Of a stretch of 64,000 nucleotides of DNA, positions 35,972 to 47,700 are shown one piece after another; within the stretch, counting starts at the first letter, position 1; each line of letters opens with the position of its first letter. This DNA is from Smallanthus sonchifolius (Eukaryota > Streptophyta > Magnoliopsida > Asterales > Asteraceae). The notes beneath the pieces are model-generated. The model saw nothing but the letters and a program-made list of their open reading frames with translations. It was not told the DNA's origin and ran no database searches. Made by a program: the position numbers and the translations under genes. Location of the stretch: positions 627,501 to 691,500 of the forward strand of contig CM042042.1 of NCBI GenBank assembly GCA_023525975.1, written 5' to 3'.

Positions 35972-37428
35972 GACGCTTGAAAGGTTGCTGGTGCGTTAGT
36001 GAGACCAAAATGCATCACCAGATATTCATAATGGCCGTCATGGGTACGAAAAACGGTCTTCTCGATGCTGTCCTCACACATTCGTATCTGATTATATCCG
36101 GATTTCAAATCGAGTTTCGAAAAGAAACGTGCACCGTGTAATTCATCTAATAGTTCCTCAACGACAGGAATAGGGTATTTATCCGGAACGGTAGCGTTGT
36201 TGAGTGCCCGGTAATCAACACACATAAGCCAAGAAATATCCTTCTTCCGAACCAAAATTACCGGACTGGAATAAGCACTTTTACTAAGACGAATCATTCC
36301 AAGGGATAATAGTTCCTGCACTTGACGTTCAATTTCGGTTTTCTGCACATGAGGATAGCGGTAAGGGCGAACACAAATAGGATCTGTGGTGAGCAATGTG
36401 ATCCCATAATCATGAGGGCGAGCTGGAGGAAGCTGAGAAAGAGACTGGAACACTGCTGCGAACTCCGAAAGAAGACGAGCAATGTACGATTGACAAGACA
36501 CAGGGAGTACCATGGTAGTTGAAAGTGAATCTGGATTAGCCGAGGTGTGCGGAGCCAAATCCTCCATGGTTAACCACTGCTGAAGAGCAGCCGAGGAAGT
36601 CTGAGTTATGGGTAAGCCATGTAATTGAACCGAAGTACATTGGTACACAAACTTCATCCAAGAATGATGCCAATCATGCACCACTTCTCCTAAGAATTGT
36701 AACCATTCAATGCCCAAAATCATATCCAGACTACCCGCATAAAAAACCAAGGCATGTAAGACAAAAGTACAAGGGCCGACATGCACCGGCAGATTGAGGC
36801 AACCTTCTGTCACAAACACATAATGTCCATCTCCCAATTTAATACGGATTCCCCCAAAAGAACACGAAGGTAAGCCCAACGCAGTGACCAATCGTTGAGA
36901 CACAAAATTGTGGGTTGCTCCACTATCTACCAACATACAAACAGGAATGTCGTGAAACGCACCTTCAAATTTCAAGGTTTTAGCCCCACCATTGGAAACA
37001 ACTGAACCCTCCAACTCTAAAGCAAGACAAGTACCAGTGACGTTATCAGTATTATTTGGGCTCATCAGGTGGTGTCTCACCAAAATTCGCCCCATCAGAA
37101 CCCTCATATTCATCGTCGCCCAGTAATAAAACCCGCAGTTTCCCTTCCGGGCACTTATGAGCGGGGCCGTATAATTGACCACAACGAAAACATAACCCTT
37201 TCTTGCGACGATCTTCCCATTCGGAACGAGATAGCGAACGAATCCCCCGGTCTCGTTGAAATATTTGCCCAGAATCCGGTGAAGATGAGAAACTAGATCT
37301 GGGTGATGAATTAGGGCGAAAGGTTTCAAATCGAGCAGACGCACCCTTATCCGGGGGTTTAGCGTTCCCAGGTAGTTTGGGCTCAGGCCGACCCATATTA
37401 GAAAGCCCATCAAGAGAAGAAGGCCCAA
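35968..37428 (-). pseudogene. Protease and RT N-terminal half of the decayed chromovirus
   Basis: The open frame carries the retropepsin motif MLVDSGATHNFVSQRL, then RT motifs LSLGMIRLSKSAYSSPVILV, VDYRALNNATVPDKYPIP and SKLDLKSGYNQIR, breaking off after FGLTNAPATFQ. The continuation is in a different frame from 35971 on, so one frameshift splits RT. The first part of this frame overlaps the nucleocapsid reading frame and is probably not translated as shown. Confidence 0.8.
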
Positions 37429-37836
37429 GTCTATTCAAATAATGAAAACGAGAGAGAGAGATCCATTACCCGATGTCGGCCGAAGCATCTCCTCCACGTC
37501 TTTAGCCAAATACATGGCGTCCAAACGAGTTTGAGGCCGGTGGAGACGAACCCATTTCTTGACATCCTCCCATAAACCGGCCACAAAATACCCCAAAGCC
37601 TGTTACTCCGGCAACCGAGAAACCAACGACATCAAATACTCGAAATCATCAATATAATCATGAATCGAATCCGATTGCTGGATATTAGCCAATTGTTCAT
37701 ACGGATTGTGGATTTCTAAACCGCTAAAACGTTGGAGTAGTTCAACCTGAAAATCACCCCAGGACAACGAATCACGAACCTGAGAAATTATGGTGAACCA
37801 ATGTTGAGCGATGCCAACCATGCTCAACTGAGCCAA
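37052..37836 (-). pseudogene. Gag remnant of the decayed chromovirus
   Basis: Two frames: 37603-37836 has MVGIAQHWFTIISQ, FQVELLQRFSGLE and YLMSLVSRLPE, a capsid region. 37052-37438 has the zinc knuckle GLCFRCGQLYGPAHKCPEG. A frameshift or stop near 37600-37440 separates them, and the capsid start beyond 37836 is broken. The Gag would package the element RNA if intact. Confidence 0.75.
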
Positions 37837-38379
37837 CCGGAGACGGAGATCGTCCGACGTCTCATTTATGTCGAAATAGAGCTTCGCTCCAAACCAAGAA
37901 TGGGGGGAATCCTCAAATCAGGTTGCAGGCAGACGAAACATACTCAAAGGGAATTTTTTTCGACCAGAAGGGACAATATGGATTTAAATGGGATCAACGA
38001 AGTATCGTTCATGAAGCAACAAGGATCAGGTTCTCCAATTTAAGTTTGGGTGCAAGCAAGCATGGGAAATCACATCAGAAGGAAAGCCGGGAGAATACGA
38101 TTGGAAAAAAGATTGTCAAAAGGGAAAGAGATTTCTAAACAAGATCACAAAACGAATTGTAAGTTATGTCTAGGGCAAAGAACAACAAAAGCCATGGTAT
38201 GAATTTAATTCGTTGTTTTAATTTCCAAATGATGGGTCACTATGCAACCTAGTAAGTTTAGTAACATACAATTCCCAGATTCTTTAAATAATACAGATTC
38301 TGGAAATTGGAATGACTTGTGGGTAGTAAGAAATATATAAACAACATATGACTCGAAATAAGTCTTTATTTTTAAAATT

Positions 38380-39160
38380 TAAACAGAAGTTGAGGTCTTA
38401 CATGGAAAAAATGATTTTTCCTTGATACATGGTGCAGGAGAATCAAAGATCTTTATTAATGGAAAGTTTAGGATTGTATCTTGCATTAGCTATGTTCCTA
38501 GACTTAACAAGAATTTTTTAAGTGCTAAACATTTATTGTATCAAGGTTTGACATCAAGTATGAAGGGGATGTTTGTTATTTGGAAACGATGTTAGATAAC
38601 ATTGTTAGGGTGCAGGAAGGTTTGGTGGACAAGTTTGAATCTAAGTTAGAAACAGAGTATCTTGAAAATTACTTTGAAACATTGGATGGAACCAAAAACC
38701 ATGCGGATCAAATTCAGCAAAATCAGGAACAAATAAGGTTAGGGACAAAATTACTTTTGAAAGAATTTGAAGAAAATCCATTCGACCAAAGTAACTTCAA
38801 TAAACCTATTCATGTTACATCACTTGAAACTTTTATTGGATTCCTTGATATGTTAAAAGATCATGAACTTATCATGTTGAGCAAAAAGGAATTTAATGAA
38901 GAGTTTAAGAATATGGTAGATTGGTTTTATGGAAAGCATGTAAGTCTTGGGTTGGATAGACCTATACCACCTACTGTTAAGGATGAATTTGAGGTAGAAT
39001 TGCTAGATCTCTACTTATATGTTGAACAAGGTGTTGGATTTTAGGTCCGTTTACAAAGATAACAATTAGCAAGACATTGCAAAAAAGATGGCGCTAATGT
39101 ATCTTGTGGATGTGAATCTAACAACAGTTGACATGGAGTTCTTGTATTTGATTAACTAGT
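38380..39160 (+). pseudogene. Copia-derived ORF with ARID-like end
   Basis: The first part translates to pieces like GKFRIVSCISYVPRLNKNFL, which resemble the region of copia Gag-Pol around the protease/integrase border. An open frame of 154 codons (38580-39044) follows, acidic and helical, ending NMVDWFYGKHVSLGLDRPIP. That ending resembles the start of ARID DNA-binding domains (WF..RPIPP..LLDLY). After a stop, IAKKMALMYLVDVNLTTVD-like sequence continues the ARID fold. Such copia/ARID fusions occur in aster-family genomes as far as I recall. The copy is fragmentary. The ARID reading is moderate only. Confidence 0.5.
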
Positions 39161-39479
39161 TTTACAAAAAGCCATAAATTGTTGAACAAGTTGGTAGTAT
39201 GATCGGCTTGTTCGCAAATCATGCTACGTACCTTCTTGTTCGCAAGCCCTAATCTATACGCACGCATCAACCATAATCCATATGCATGCAGCAAACATCC
39301 AGTCTGCATCGTCACAACTCGCAAGCCATCCCATTCACATTCATACACACGTAGCCATCTCATTCGCAGCCAACTCCAAACGAGTCCATACATGTAAACG
39401 GGTTCAAACCTGTGAAACCTTACCCGTAAACCCATGTACCCGTATCTCTAGAGTATGGTTCACGGTTATGAGATCCGGG

Positions 39480-39790
39480 TCGGGTCTACTTGTATTGTCG
39501 GGTCTACTTGTATGCACAGCCTTAATTCCACTGATCAACTTGCATATGTGCTCACAAAACCGGTCAGTCGAGGTCCTTTTACGCTCATTCGCTCCAAGAT
39601 TGGAGTGTTCAACGGATCCTCCATCTAGCAGGGGCGTTGCGGATATAACTAAGGTAACGAATAATTCTAGATTAGAAAACTGCTGTAATATTCCTAATTT
39701 ATTTCCTGTAATTTATGTTCTCCAGTTGTACCAGTTTTATATAGAGCTTATTGTTGTTCAATAGAAAATATGCTTCTTCACTACAAATCA
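39480..39790 (+). mobile_element. Ty1/copia 3' end: RNase H tail and LTR remnant
   Basis: Plus-strand translation near 39520-39620 gives DQLAYVLTKPVSRGPFTLIR followed by SKIGVFNG, the usual C terminus of copia polyproteins. It is followed by a sequence with TTTCCTGTAATTTATG and TATATAGAGCTTATTGTTG that looks like the 3' part of a copia LTR. No full element is present; protease, integrase and RT are missing. Confidence 0.7.
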
Positions 39791-40271
39791 ACGATACCAT
39801 TATAGGTCAATCAAGTTGATAAGAATTCATGAAGGAGTGCTATATTCCAAGTATTAGATACCTTTGCGTTGTAACTTATTTGTATATTCTAAGGAAGCAT
39901 AACGATGATTATTATGATGATTGATGTAATGTCATAACTGACGAATTGTTGAAGTTGGAAAAGAAATTAAAAATACTAATATTTGAAATCGAAATTGTTT
40001 TAAATGAAATTAAAATAGAGTTAAAATAATTTTCAAATATTGTATTAATAGTATTTTGCATGCTCGGCACTGTGCGTGATTACTGTTCATAACCATTTTT
40101 TAACATACTTGCGGTAATTAAGGATTTGAACGAACTTTTTATAATTAAATATATACATGTTAATTAGGGATTTAAACGAAAATGGGATGCTGGCCTGGTG
40201 GTCTGCGTCTGACGGGTTAGATCCCCCCCCTCCGCGGTTTTTGTCTTTGCCAGCAACTGACCTTTTTTTAA
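39791..40271. other. Left flank of the MULE
   Basis: AT-rich and non-coding. At 40188-40240 CTGGCCTGGTGGTCTGCG followed by GGGTTAGATCCCC looks like a degraded tRNA-derived SINE head. 40264-40271 (TTTTTTAA) is the likely left target duplication of the MULE. Confidence 0.4.
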
Positions 40272-40315
40272 GGGGAATACTAATAGCACACGGCAATTGC
40301 TATTTGGACTTGGCC

Positions 40316-40672
40316 ATATACGCATCGTATAGGGCAATACGATGCGTATAGCCCTTCACAATTTCTCATGCCCGACATCCTCGTACAACCTGGTCATTCC
40401 AACCCTATACGCATCGTATAGGGCAATACGATGCAGTGTAGGGTACGAGGTACCTTCTGCTACTAGTCATTCCAACCCTATACGCATCATTCCAGCCCTT
40501 CGCTATACGCTCCGTATAGGTCCATACGTGGCGTATAACGATGTGATGGATGACTAGTTGCAGAAAGTACCTCGTACCCTATACGCATCGTATTGTCCTA
40601 TACGATGCGTATACGAGGTTTGACCAGAATCCTATACGCACCGTATTGGCCTATACGATGCGTATAGGGCCC
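40316..40672. repeat. Nested-palindrome array, left end of the MULE
   Basis: Five to six modules of about 38 bp. Each is CTATACGCNNCGTATAGG or CGTATTG followed by a 2-3 base joint and CNATACGNNGCGTATAG, so each half is a palindrome and the two halves also pair. Arm variants here are mostly GCATCGTAT with ATACGATGC. The array ends just before the transcribed start of the transposase-like gene. Confidence 0.85.
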
Positions 40673-41667
40673 AAATTTTGTGTATTTAACCATGCATAAT
40701 TCTCATTCGAACGTATACTTTCAAAAAAAAATTCCAAACAATCTCCCAAAAATTATAAACATGTCTTGGTGGTGGGATGGTAACTATGGTTTTCAGTTAT
40801 ATTCTAACGAGTCGGTGGAAAACAACCCGCAAAGTTCTGGCGTTCAAGAGGTGAACTGGGAGGAGGTCTCGTCCGACGTTTATTCCCATCAACGGGTAAG
40901 GCTTCCAGATTTGAACGAGCAACTGAGCAATCCCGAGTTCGTATACGGTGAACCGTCTTACCTTACACAACCCACGAACGACTACGTATACGGTGAAGTC
41001 TCATACCCGACACAACAAACCGACGACTTCGTGTGCGGTGAAGTCTCTTACCCGACACAACAAACCGACGACGAGGAACAAAACCATCAAAACGTGTCGT
41101 ATAAAACTGACCAGAATTTTCAGTCTCGTGAACAGTTTGTGGATTGGGCTGTCAGGATAGGACGTGAGAATGGTTACGTCCTTGTCACCCGACGAATGAG
41201 GAGAAAAGGCGACGATCCGACGGAACCGTTTATCAAGGTGTGGCTTGTGTGTGACCGTCACGGTGAACGTGCGTCTACTGCCACGGTTAGACGTGCCGGT
41301 AGCAAAAAATTAGGTTGTCCCTTTAAATTGGAAGGAGAGTACCAAGAAAATACTGGTGATTGGAAATTAACGATGAAGGATGACAGTCATAACCACGATC
41401 CTAGTCAACATCTTGAGGCGCACTCCTTTGCGAGGAGACTGTCTCAGTCGGAACAACTTTTGGTGGTGAAGTTGTATTCGCAAAGCATGTTGTCACGAAA
41501 CATTCTGGCAACTATAAGGGAACAAAACCCAGAGAGTAGTTGCATTAAAAAGGACATTTATAATGCGATACAAAAGATAAAAAATGAAACGAGAGTCGGT
41601 GAAACTCCAATGCAGATTAAAAACCACATTTATAATGCTTGTCGTCTAGCAAATATCGAAGCTACAG

Positions 41668-41763
41668 GTAAACTGTTTTGACTTTACAGGTAAATGTTCA
41701 ATCAAAATTTATCTTGTTTTTTTTTAATTTTCAAAATGTTCTGATTATTTCGTTTTAATACAG
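41668..41763 (+). other. Intron of MULE gene 1
   Basis: The donor ACAG/GTAAAC (41668) and acceptor TTTTAATACAG (41763) give a 96-base GT-AG intron. Joining them keeps phase (EATG to CRIP). In the full-length family the transposase core would be encoded at this joint, so the intron may mark the deletion. Confidence 0.55.
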
Positions 41764-41958
41764 GTTGCAGAATCCCGCTAAATGCGTTGGACGTCTTCTG
41801 GAGGAAACTTGATTTAAAACCGTCGTTTGTCGATGATGAAAATGTAGACGTGGATAAAGTAACAAAATTATGTCACAACCCGATCAGGTCAAAAGAAGTA
41901 TGCTGTCGAGAATCCTGGTCTTTCCGAGCAAAAGTAACAAGAAAGCGCCTGTTGTACA

Positions 41959-44580
41959 TGTCACACCCCCAAATCCCACTAACGGAGTTTTACCGTTTTG
42001 GAAGGTGACACATCAGGATCTCAGTCATTAGTTACACGGAACGACTCTATATGAATTTAAATAAACCACTAATGCTGCTCATAGTCACGAGACAACAAAA
42101 GTTCAAGTTTGAAAACGTTGCGGAAGCGTAAACATAAACCAATGCAAGTAAAAGTAAGTTGCGCAAAACAAAGCGCCCAAAACCATGCAGTTTAAGTAAA
42201 TAACGTAAATTCAATGTTCGATAGTGATAAGACTCCATGCATGCCCTATGCTCGTGCTTGGATACCTTAGTGACCTGAGAAAGACATGCTAAAAAGTGTC
42301 AACACAATGGTTGGTGAGTTCATAAAGTAATGTAAGTAAATCCAATTGTTTAACGCAAGCATCCCATGCTCAATGTTTGTCAGATAAAGTAATTATTGTT
42401 TACCGATAGATAGCTAGTCTAATGCATTGCTACTTTAAGTGTTCGCAACCGAAGCTGACTATTTGTATGTTTGAATGCCTCCAGCCATGTCTACCGAACA
42501 CTGGCTAATGTTTAGGCAAATTTTACACCCGTTGACCTCCAATCATAGTTAGAGCGACTAACTCGGGTGGGGCTTTGTCAAAACCCAGTAGTACTACTCA
42601 AAATCCCCTCGCTATTCCCCAATACTAACGGTTCGAAATGTAAGGACTTGTTTGGTATGTTTGTGCACTTTCAGTACGCAAGCGGTAAAACAGTAATACA
42701 GAATCCCATAATATTTGAAATGTTTGAAAGCATGTTTTCTCCCCCAAAAAGGAAAACAAGTAAAATAGGGGTTATGAAACTCACCTGAGTGCGTATGCAA
42801 GTATGAAAGCTAAGAAGCAACTGCTGGACTTCTAACTGCCACCTATAACCGTAGTCTATAAGTGCGTGTTCGTGATGTTCGATATAGACCCATATATCCA
42901 AACAATGTTGTTGTTAAAGGTTTTAGAAAATAGTTTGCAAGTGCGACTCAAGTTTGACACGACGACCCGTTGGTGACACGTTTGTGTTTTAATGTTTGAG
43001 TTGCATACTAACACATAGCACACAATTGATCATACGATGGCACGTAGCAACAAATCCTATTTGTTCTAGAAAGATAGCATGTTTCCATTAATGGCAGGTT
43101 TCCATAATTAGTAAGTTTCTATAAATAGTAACCATGTTCGGGTTTCACATCATTGTTATCATATGCTTGCAGGTTTCAATTCAAGTAGCACATAGCAATC
43201 ATCATATCCTACAACAATTCTATTCTACTTAGCATGTTTGACTTGGTTCCGATAAAGTTTCTATTTTTAGCAACCTATGATGAGCATGCGCGTTATATAA
43301 TCATCAATCAAGTTTACACACATTATCATGTCATGTCAAGTACAAAACCATCATCAAGAAGCAATAGAATTCAAAACAAGTGAAAGATTGAAAAACTGAA
43401 AAACTAAATTATCTTTCTGTTAACAACGATCCCTCGCGGTACGCGATAGATGAGAGGGTTATCCCTCGCGGTACGCGAGAAGATTAGGAACTCGCCCGGT
43501 TGACTTGTCTCTCGCGGTACGCGAGAGAATTGGACCTGGGTTTTCGCGGTACGCGAGAGGACCAAAAATCAGGCCCGACTAAATTGTCTCTCGCGATACG
43601 CGAAAGACTCGCCCGTGGGTCTTCGCGGTACGCGAATAGCCTGTTCGACAGCAAGGTAAATTAAACATTAGGGTTTAGCCGTTTCTCATGCAATACAACG
43701 ATTTCATCAGTAAAGTTCTTGACTTTTATCATGTTCTACACCATTATAACATTACTAGTTTCATTATTCAACAATTAATCAATCAAATAACACTAGGGTT
43801 TAGCAAAACATCATAAATCAACAATTATCATCAAATACCAATCAAGCTTGCAACTTTATTATGAAAATCATCATGTTTGGATGGATCTAAGGTCTGATCT
43901 AACTGTAAGAATCAAAAAGTATTCAAATCGGTCGAAACAACTTACGTGTGGATGTTAGAAACGCAAAGAGGATTCCGAATACGCGTTTAGTTCCAAGATT
44001 GAAGCTTGAATGAGCGATCCTTGCTTGGTTGCAGGTTCAATTTCGTGAGAGAGGGTGAGAGAGAGAGAGAGACGGCGAGATTGAGAGAGAGAGTGATTTA
44101 GGTTAGAAACTTTTATAAAAATCTTTTTATAAATCTTGTACGGGCTTTTACTAACGGGTTTGGGTAATTACGGGCTTTTAATTTAACTTTAACTAATTAA
44201 TAATTAAAACCCTTTAACTAATTTATTTTATAAAAATACAATCTTTATAAAATAGCAGATAAATAAGCAGTCCGGTAAATCTACACGATTTAACGAAAAT
44301 TTACGTAATTCACAGATAATTCACGTAGCACGTAAAAGCACATAATTTATATTCATTATAAATTATTTATTGCTTGAATTATTATTTATTGCTTATCACC
44401 AACGTTCCGGGTTCGACTCGTGTGTGATCCGATGTGTGTGAACTAACTGACACATTTAATTAATCCTAATTAAATGCAATGTATGTGTGACGAACTAAGA
44501 TAACTGAGTTTGTAACGAAAAATGTTTGAACTAACGAGGTTTGAGTTAACGGAGTTAACCTGAAAATGCCGGATGTCACA
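41959..44580 (-). repeat. 3' LTR of the Tekay-like element
   Basis: Starts TGTCACACCC and ends GGATGTCACA on the plus strand. It contains the six-fold CGCGGTACGCG palindrome array (43432-43637), a GAGAGA run near 44060 and AT-rich sequence toward 44580. The solo LTR at 482-2925 is a diverged, inverted relative. Confidence 0.95.
43432..43637. repeat. Six-copy CTCGCG-GTA-CGCGAG palindrome array in the 3' LTR
   Basis: Copies: CCTCGCGGTACGCGATAG, CCTCGCGGTACGCGAGAA, CTCTCGCGGTACGCGAGAGA, TTTCGCGGTACGCGAGAGG, CTCTCGCGATACGCGAAAGA and CTTCGCGGTACGCGAATAG. Spacers of about 15-30 bp between them differ. The same array is in the 5' LTR at 51869-52074. It is absent from the solo LTR. Confidence 0.92.
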
Positions 44581-44700
44581 TCATCCCCTTGTTGAAAGAA
44601 TTTTCGTCCCGAAAATTAAGCGAAGTCGTTAAATTTCTGAAACAAAAGTTTGGGTTGTCACATCATCCCCTTGTTGAAAGAAATTTCGTCTCGAAATTTA
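44581..44700 (-). other. Polypurine tract and its duplicate next to the 3' LTR
   Basis: On the minus strand CAACAAGGGGATGA precedes the LTR start TGTGACATCC. About 76 bases further upstream the same block occurs again (GACGAAATTTCTTTCAACAA, then GGGGATGATGTGACAACCC), including the first bases of an LTR-like start. The purine tract at 44581-44590 is the likely primer for plus-strand synthesis. Confidence 0.7.
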
Positions 44701-47700
44701 GTTAGTACCTTTCGTGTTTGCCGTTGAATGTTTGAACAGGTGAGGATACTTTTTCATCATCTGATCCTCGCGTTCCCACGTGAACTCAGGTCCACGCTTC
44801 GAGTTCCAGCGAACTCTGACAATAGGTATCTTACTGCGCTTGAGGGTTTTGACCTCTCGGTCCATGATCTCAACTGGTTCCTCAACAAAACGTAGCTGTT
44901 CATCAATTTCCAACTCCTCGAGTGGAACTACAAGAGTCTCATCTGATAGGCACTTCTTTAGGTTTGAGACATGAAAGACATTATGCACTCCATTGAGTGT
45001 ATCTGGCAGGTTCAACTGATATGCTACTGGACCAATCCTTTTCACTATCTCGAATGGTCCAACATAACGGGGGTTTAACTTTCCTCGTTTCCCAAAGCGA
45101 ATCACACCTTTCCAAGGTGAAACTTTTAATAAAACTTTGTCTCCCACTTGGAATTCTAGCGGTTTTCTACGCTTGTCTGCATAACTCTTTTGACGGTCAC
45201 GCGCTGCCGCCATACGGTTTCGGATTTGCACGATTTTCTCTGAGGTTTCGTGCACAAGTTCAGGACCAGTAAGTTGACTATCTCCAACTTCAGCCCAACA
45301 AAGTGGTGATCTACACTTTCGTCCATACAAAGCCTCAAACGGTGCGGCTTTGATGCTAGTATGATAGCTGTTATTATAAGAGAACTCCACTAAAGGCAAG
45401 TGAGTCTCCCAACTGTTACTAAAATCGATCACACAAGCTCGTAGCATATCTTCTAGGGTTTGAATGGTACGCTCACTCTGGCCATCTGTTTGAGGATGGT
45501 ACGCTGTGCTCATATCCAGGCGCGTGCCTAGAGCTTTCTGTAATGATTGCCAGAAACGTGAGGTGAATCGGGCGTCTCTGTCGGAGATGATTGAAACTGG
45601 CACTCCGTGCCGAGAGACTACTTCCTTCAGGTAAATGCGAGTTAACTTCTCCATTCTGTCTGTTTCTTTGATAGCAAGGAAGTGTGCGGACTTGGTCAGA
45701 CGATCCACTATTACCCAAATTGTGTCACAACCGGTTGGAGTTCGGGGTAATTTGGTAATAAAGTCCATGGAAATTTGTTCCCATTTCCACATTGGAATCT
45801 CCGGTTGTTGAAGCAATCCGGATGGTTTTTGATACTCCACCTTAACTTTTGAACAAGTAAGACACTTGCTCACATAGGTGGCTATGTCGGCTTTCATGTT
45901 TGGCCACCAATACAACACTTTCAGATCGTGGTACATTTTGTCAGATCCCGGGTGAACAGAGTATCGGGATTTGTGAGCTTCATCCATAACGAGCTCTCTC
46001 AGGTTTCCGTACACTGGAATCCATATTCGCTCTACGAAGTAGCGAATACCATCGGATTTAACCTCTAGTTGTTTCTCCATACCACGGGTGGCTTCCAGAG
46101 TTAAGTTCTCTTCCTTTAGTGCTTCAAGTTGAGCATTGCGGATTTGTTCGGGTAATCCTGTATGAATAGTGAGTTGCAACGCTCGAACTCGTCGGGGTTT
46201 AGTTTCCTTTCGGCTTAGGGCATCGGCTACCACGTTAGCTTTGCCCGGATGGTATTTGATTGCACAATCATAATCATTTAGAAGTTCGATCCAGCGACGC
46301 TGTCGCATGTTCAACTCTTTCTGCTCGAATATGTGCTGAAGACTCTTGTGATCGGTGTAAATGGTGCACTTGGTACCGTACAAGTAGTGTCTCCAGATTT
46401 TCAGTGCGAACACCACGGCTCCCAACTCCAAGTCGTGAGTCGTGTAGTTCTTCTCGTGGATTTTCAATTGTCGGGAAGCGTATGCGATAACTTTCTCACG
46501 TTGCATAAGCACACAACCGAGACCTTGGATCGATGCATCGCAATACACTATGAAATCATCGGTTCCTTCAGGTAGGGATAGGATGGGTGCGCTGCAAAGT
46601 TTCTGTTTCAAAAGTTGGAATGCTGATTCTTGGGTTTCGCTCCAGGTATAAGGTTTACCTTTTTGAGTTAAGGCGGTGAGGGGTTGAGCGAGCTTAGAAA
46701 ATCCCTCGATAAACCGGCGGTAGTAGCCAGCCAATCCCAAAAATTGTCGCACTTCAGTCGGAGTCGTTGGTGCTGCCCAATTCTTAATGGCCTCTACTTT
46801 GGATGGGTCGACATGTATTCCCTTCTCGTTGACTACATGTCCAAGGAATTGAATCTCGCGAATCCAAAAATCGCATTTGGAAAACTTCGCGTATAGCTGC
46901 TCCTGCCTAAGCAGTTCAAGGATTAAGCGCAAATGTTCTTCGTGTTCTTCCTTACTCTTAGAATAGATAAGGATATCGTCAATGAATACAATGACGAATT
47001 GATCGAGGTAGGGCTTACACACACGGTTCATGAGGTCCATGAACACCGCGGGTGCGTTGGTTAATCCAAATGGCATGACCAAAAACTCGTAATGGCCATA
47101 CCGGGTTCTGAAAGCGGTTTTGGATATATCCTCATCACGAACTCGTAGCTGATGATATCCAGATCTTAGATCGATTTTTGAGTAAACACTCGACCCTTGA
47201 AGTTGGTCGAATAGATCGTCAATGCGGGGAAGTGGGTAGCGGTTCTTGATGGTTACCTTGTTCAACTCTCGGTAGTCAATACACATACGGAAAGTCCCAT
47301 CTTTCTTTTTGACAAATAGGAATGGGGCTCCCCATGGTGATGAACTGGGTCGGATGAAACCCTTATCCAACAGTTCTTGCAACTGTGTGGACAACTCCTG
47401 CAGCTCACTTGGTGCAAGTCTATAAGGTGCTCTGGCAATAGGTGCTGCTCCGGGGGTTAGGTCAATCTGAAATTCGACCTGTCGATGGGGTGGAAGACCG
47501 GGTAAGTCATCAGGAAAGACTTCTGAGAAGTCGCGAACAATAGGGATATCTGCAATTTTCTTCTCCTCGGAAGGTTTGTCAACGACAAGGGCTAGTATCG
47601 CAGTATGACCCTTGCGTAGGCATTTCTGCGCTTTCATGTAAGATATGATGCCCACGACGGCACCACTCTTCTCGCCTTTCACAGAAAGAATCTCTCCACT

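Larger units (their letters stand above)
33320..37900 (-). mobile_element. Decayed, 5'-truncated chromovirus (Reina-like)
   Basis: A minus-strand gypsy element in the order gag, protease, RT, RNase H, integrase, chromodomain. A purine run (GAGGGGGGGGG, minus, 33534-33544) after the chromodomain may be the polypurine tract. TATATAGTGGAGAATATTTC just after it looks like the start of a short 3' LTR running toward about 33320. I found no matching 5' LTR or PBS near 37.9 kb. The sequence there passes into copia/ARID-like debris. The 3' end lies within about 120-330 bases of the MYB17 stop codon, in convergent orientation. Confidence 0.75.

Noticed and set aside
42047..42901. Short open frames within the Tekay LTR, also present at 50484-51338
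   Set aside because: They are duplicated only because the LTRs are; none has a start context or domain that supports a protein.
43432..43637. Regular short palindromic repeats with unique spacers, like a CRISPR array
   Set aside because: It is inside a plant retrotransposon LTR, is repeated exactly in the other LTR, has only six short copies with spacers too short and uneven, and no cas genes are near.
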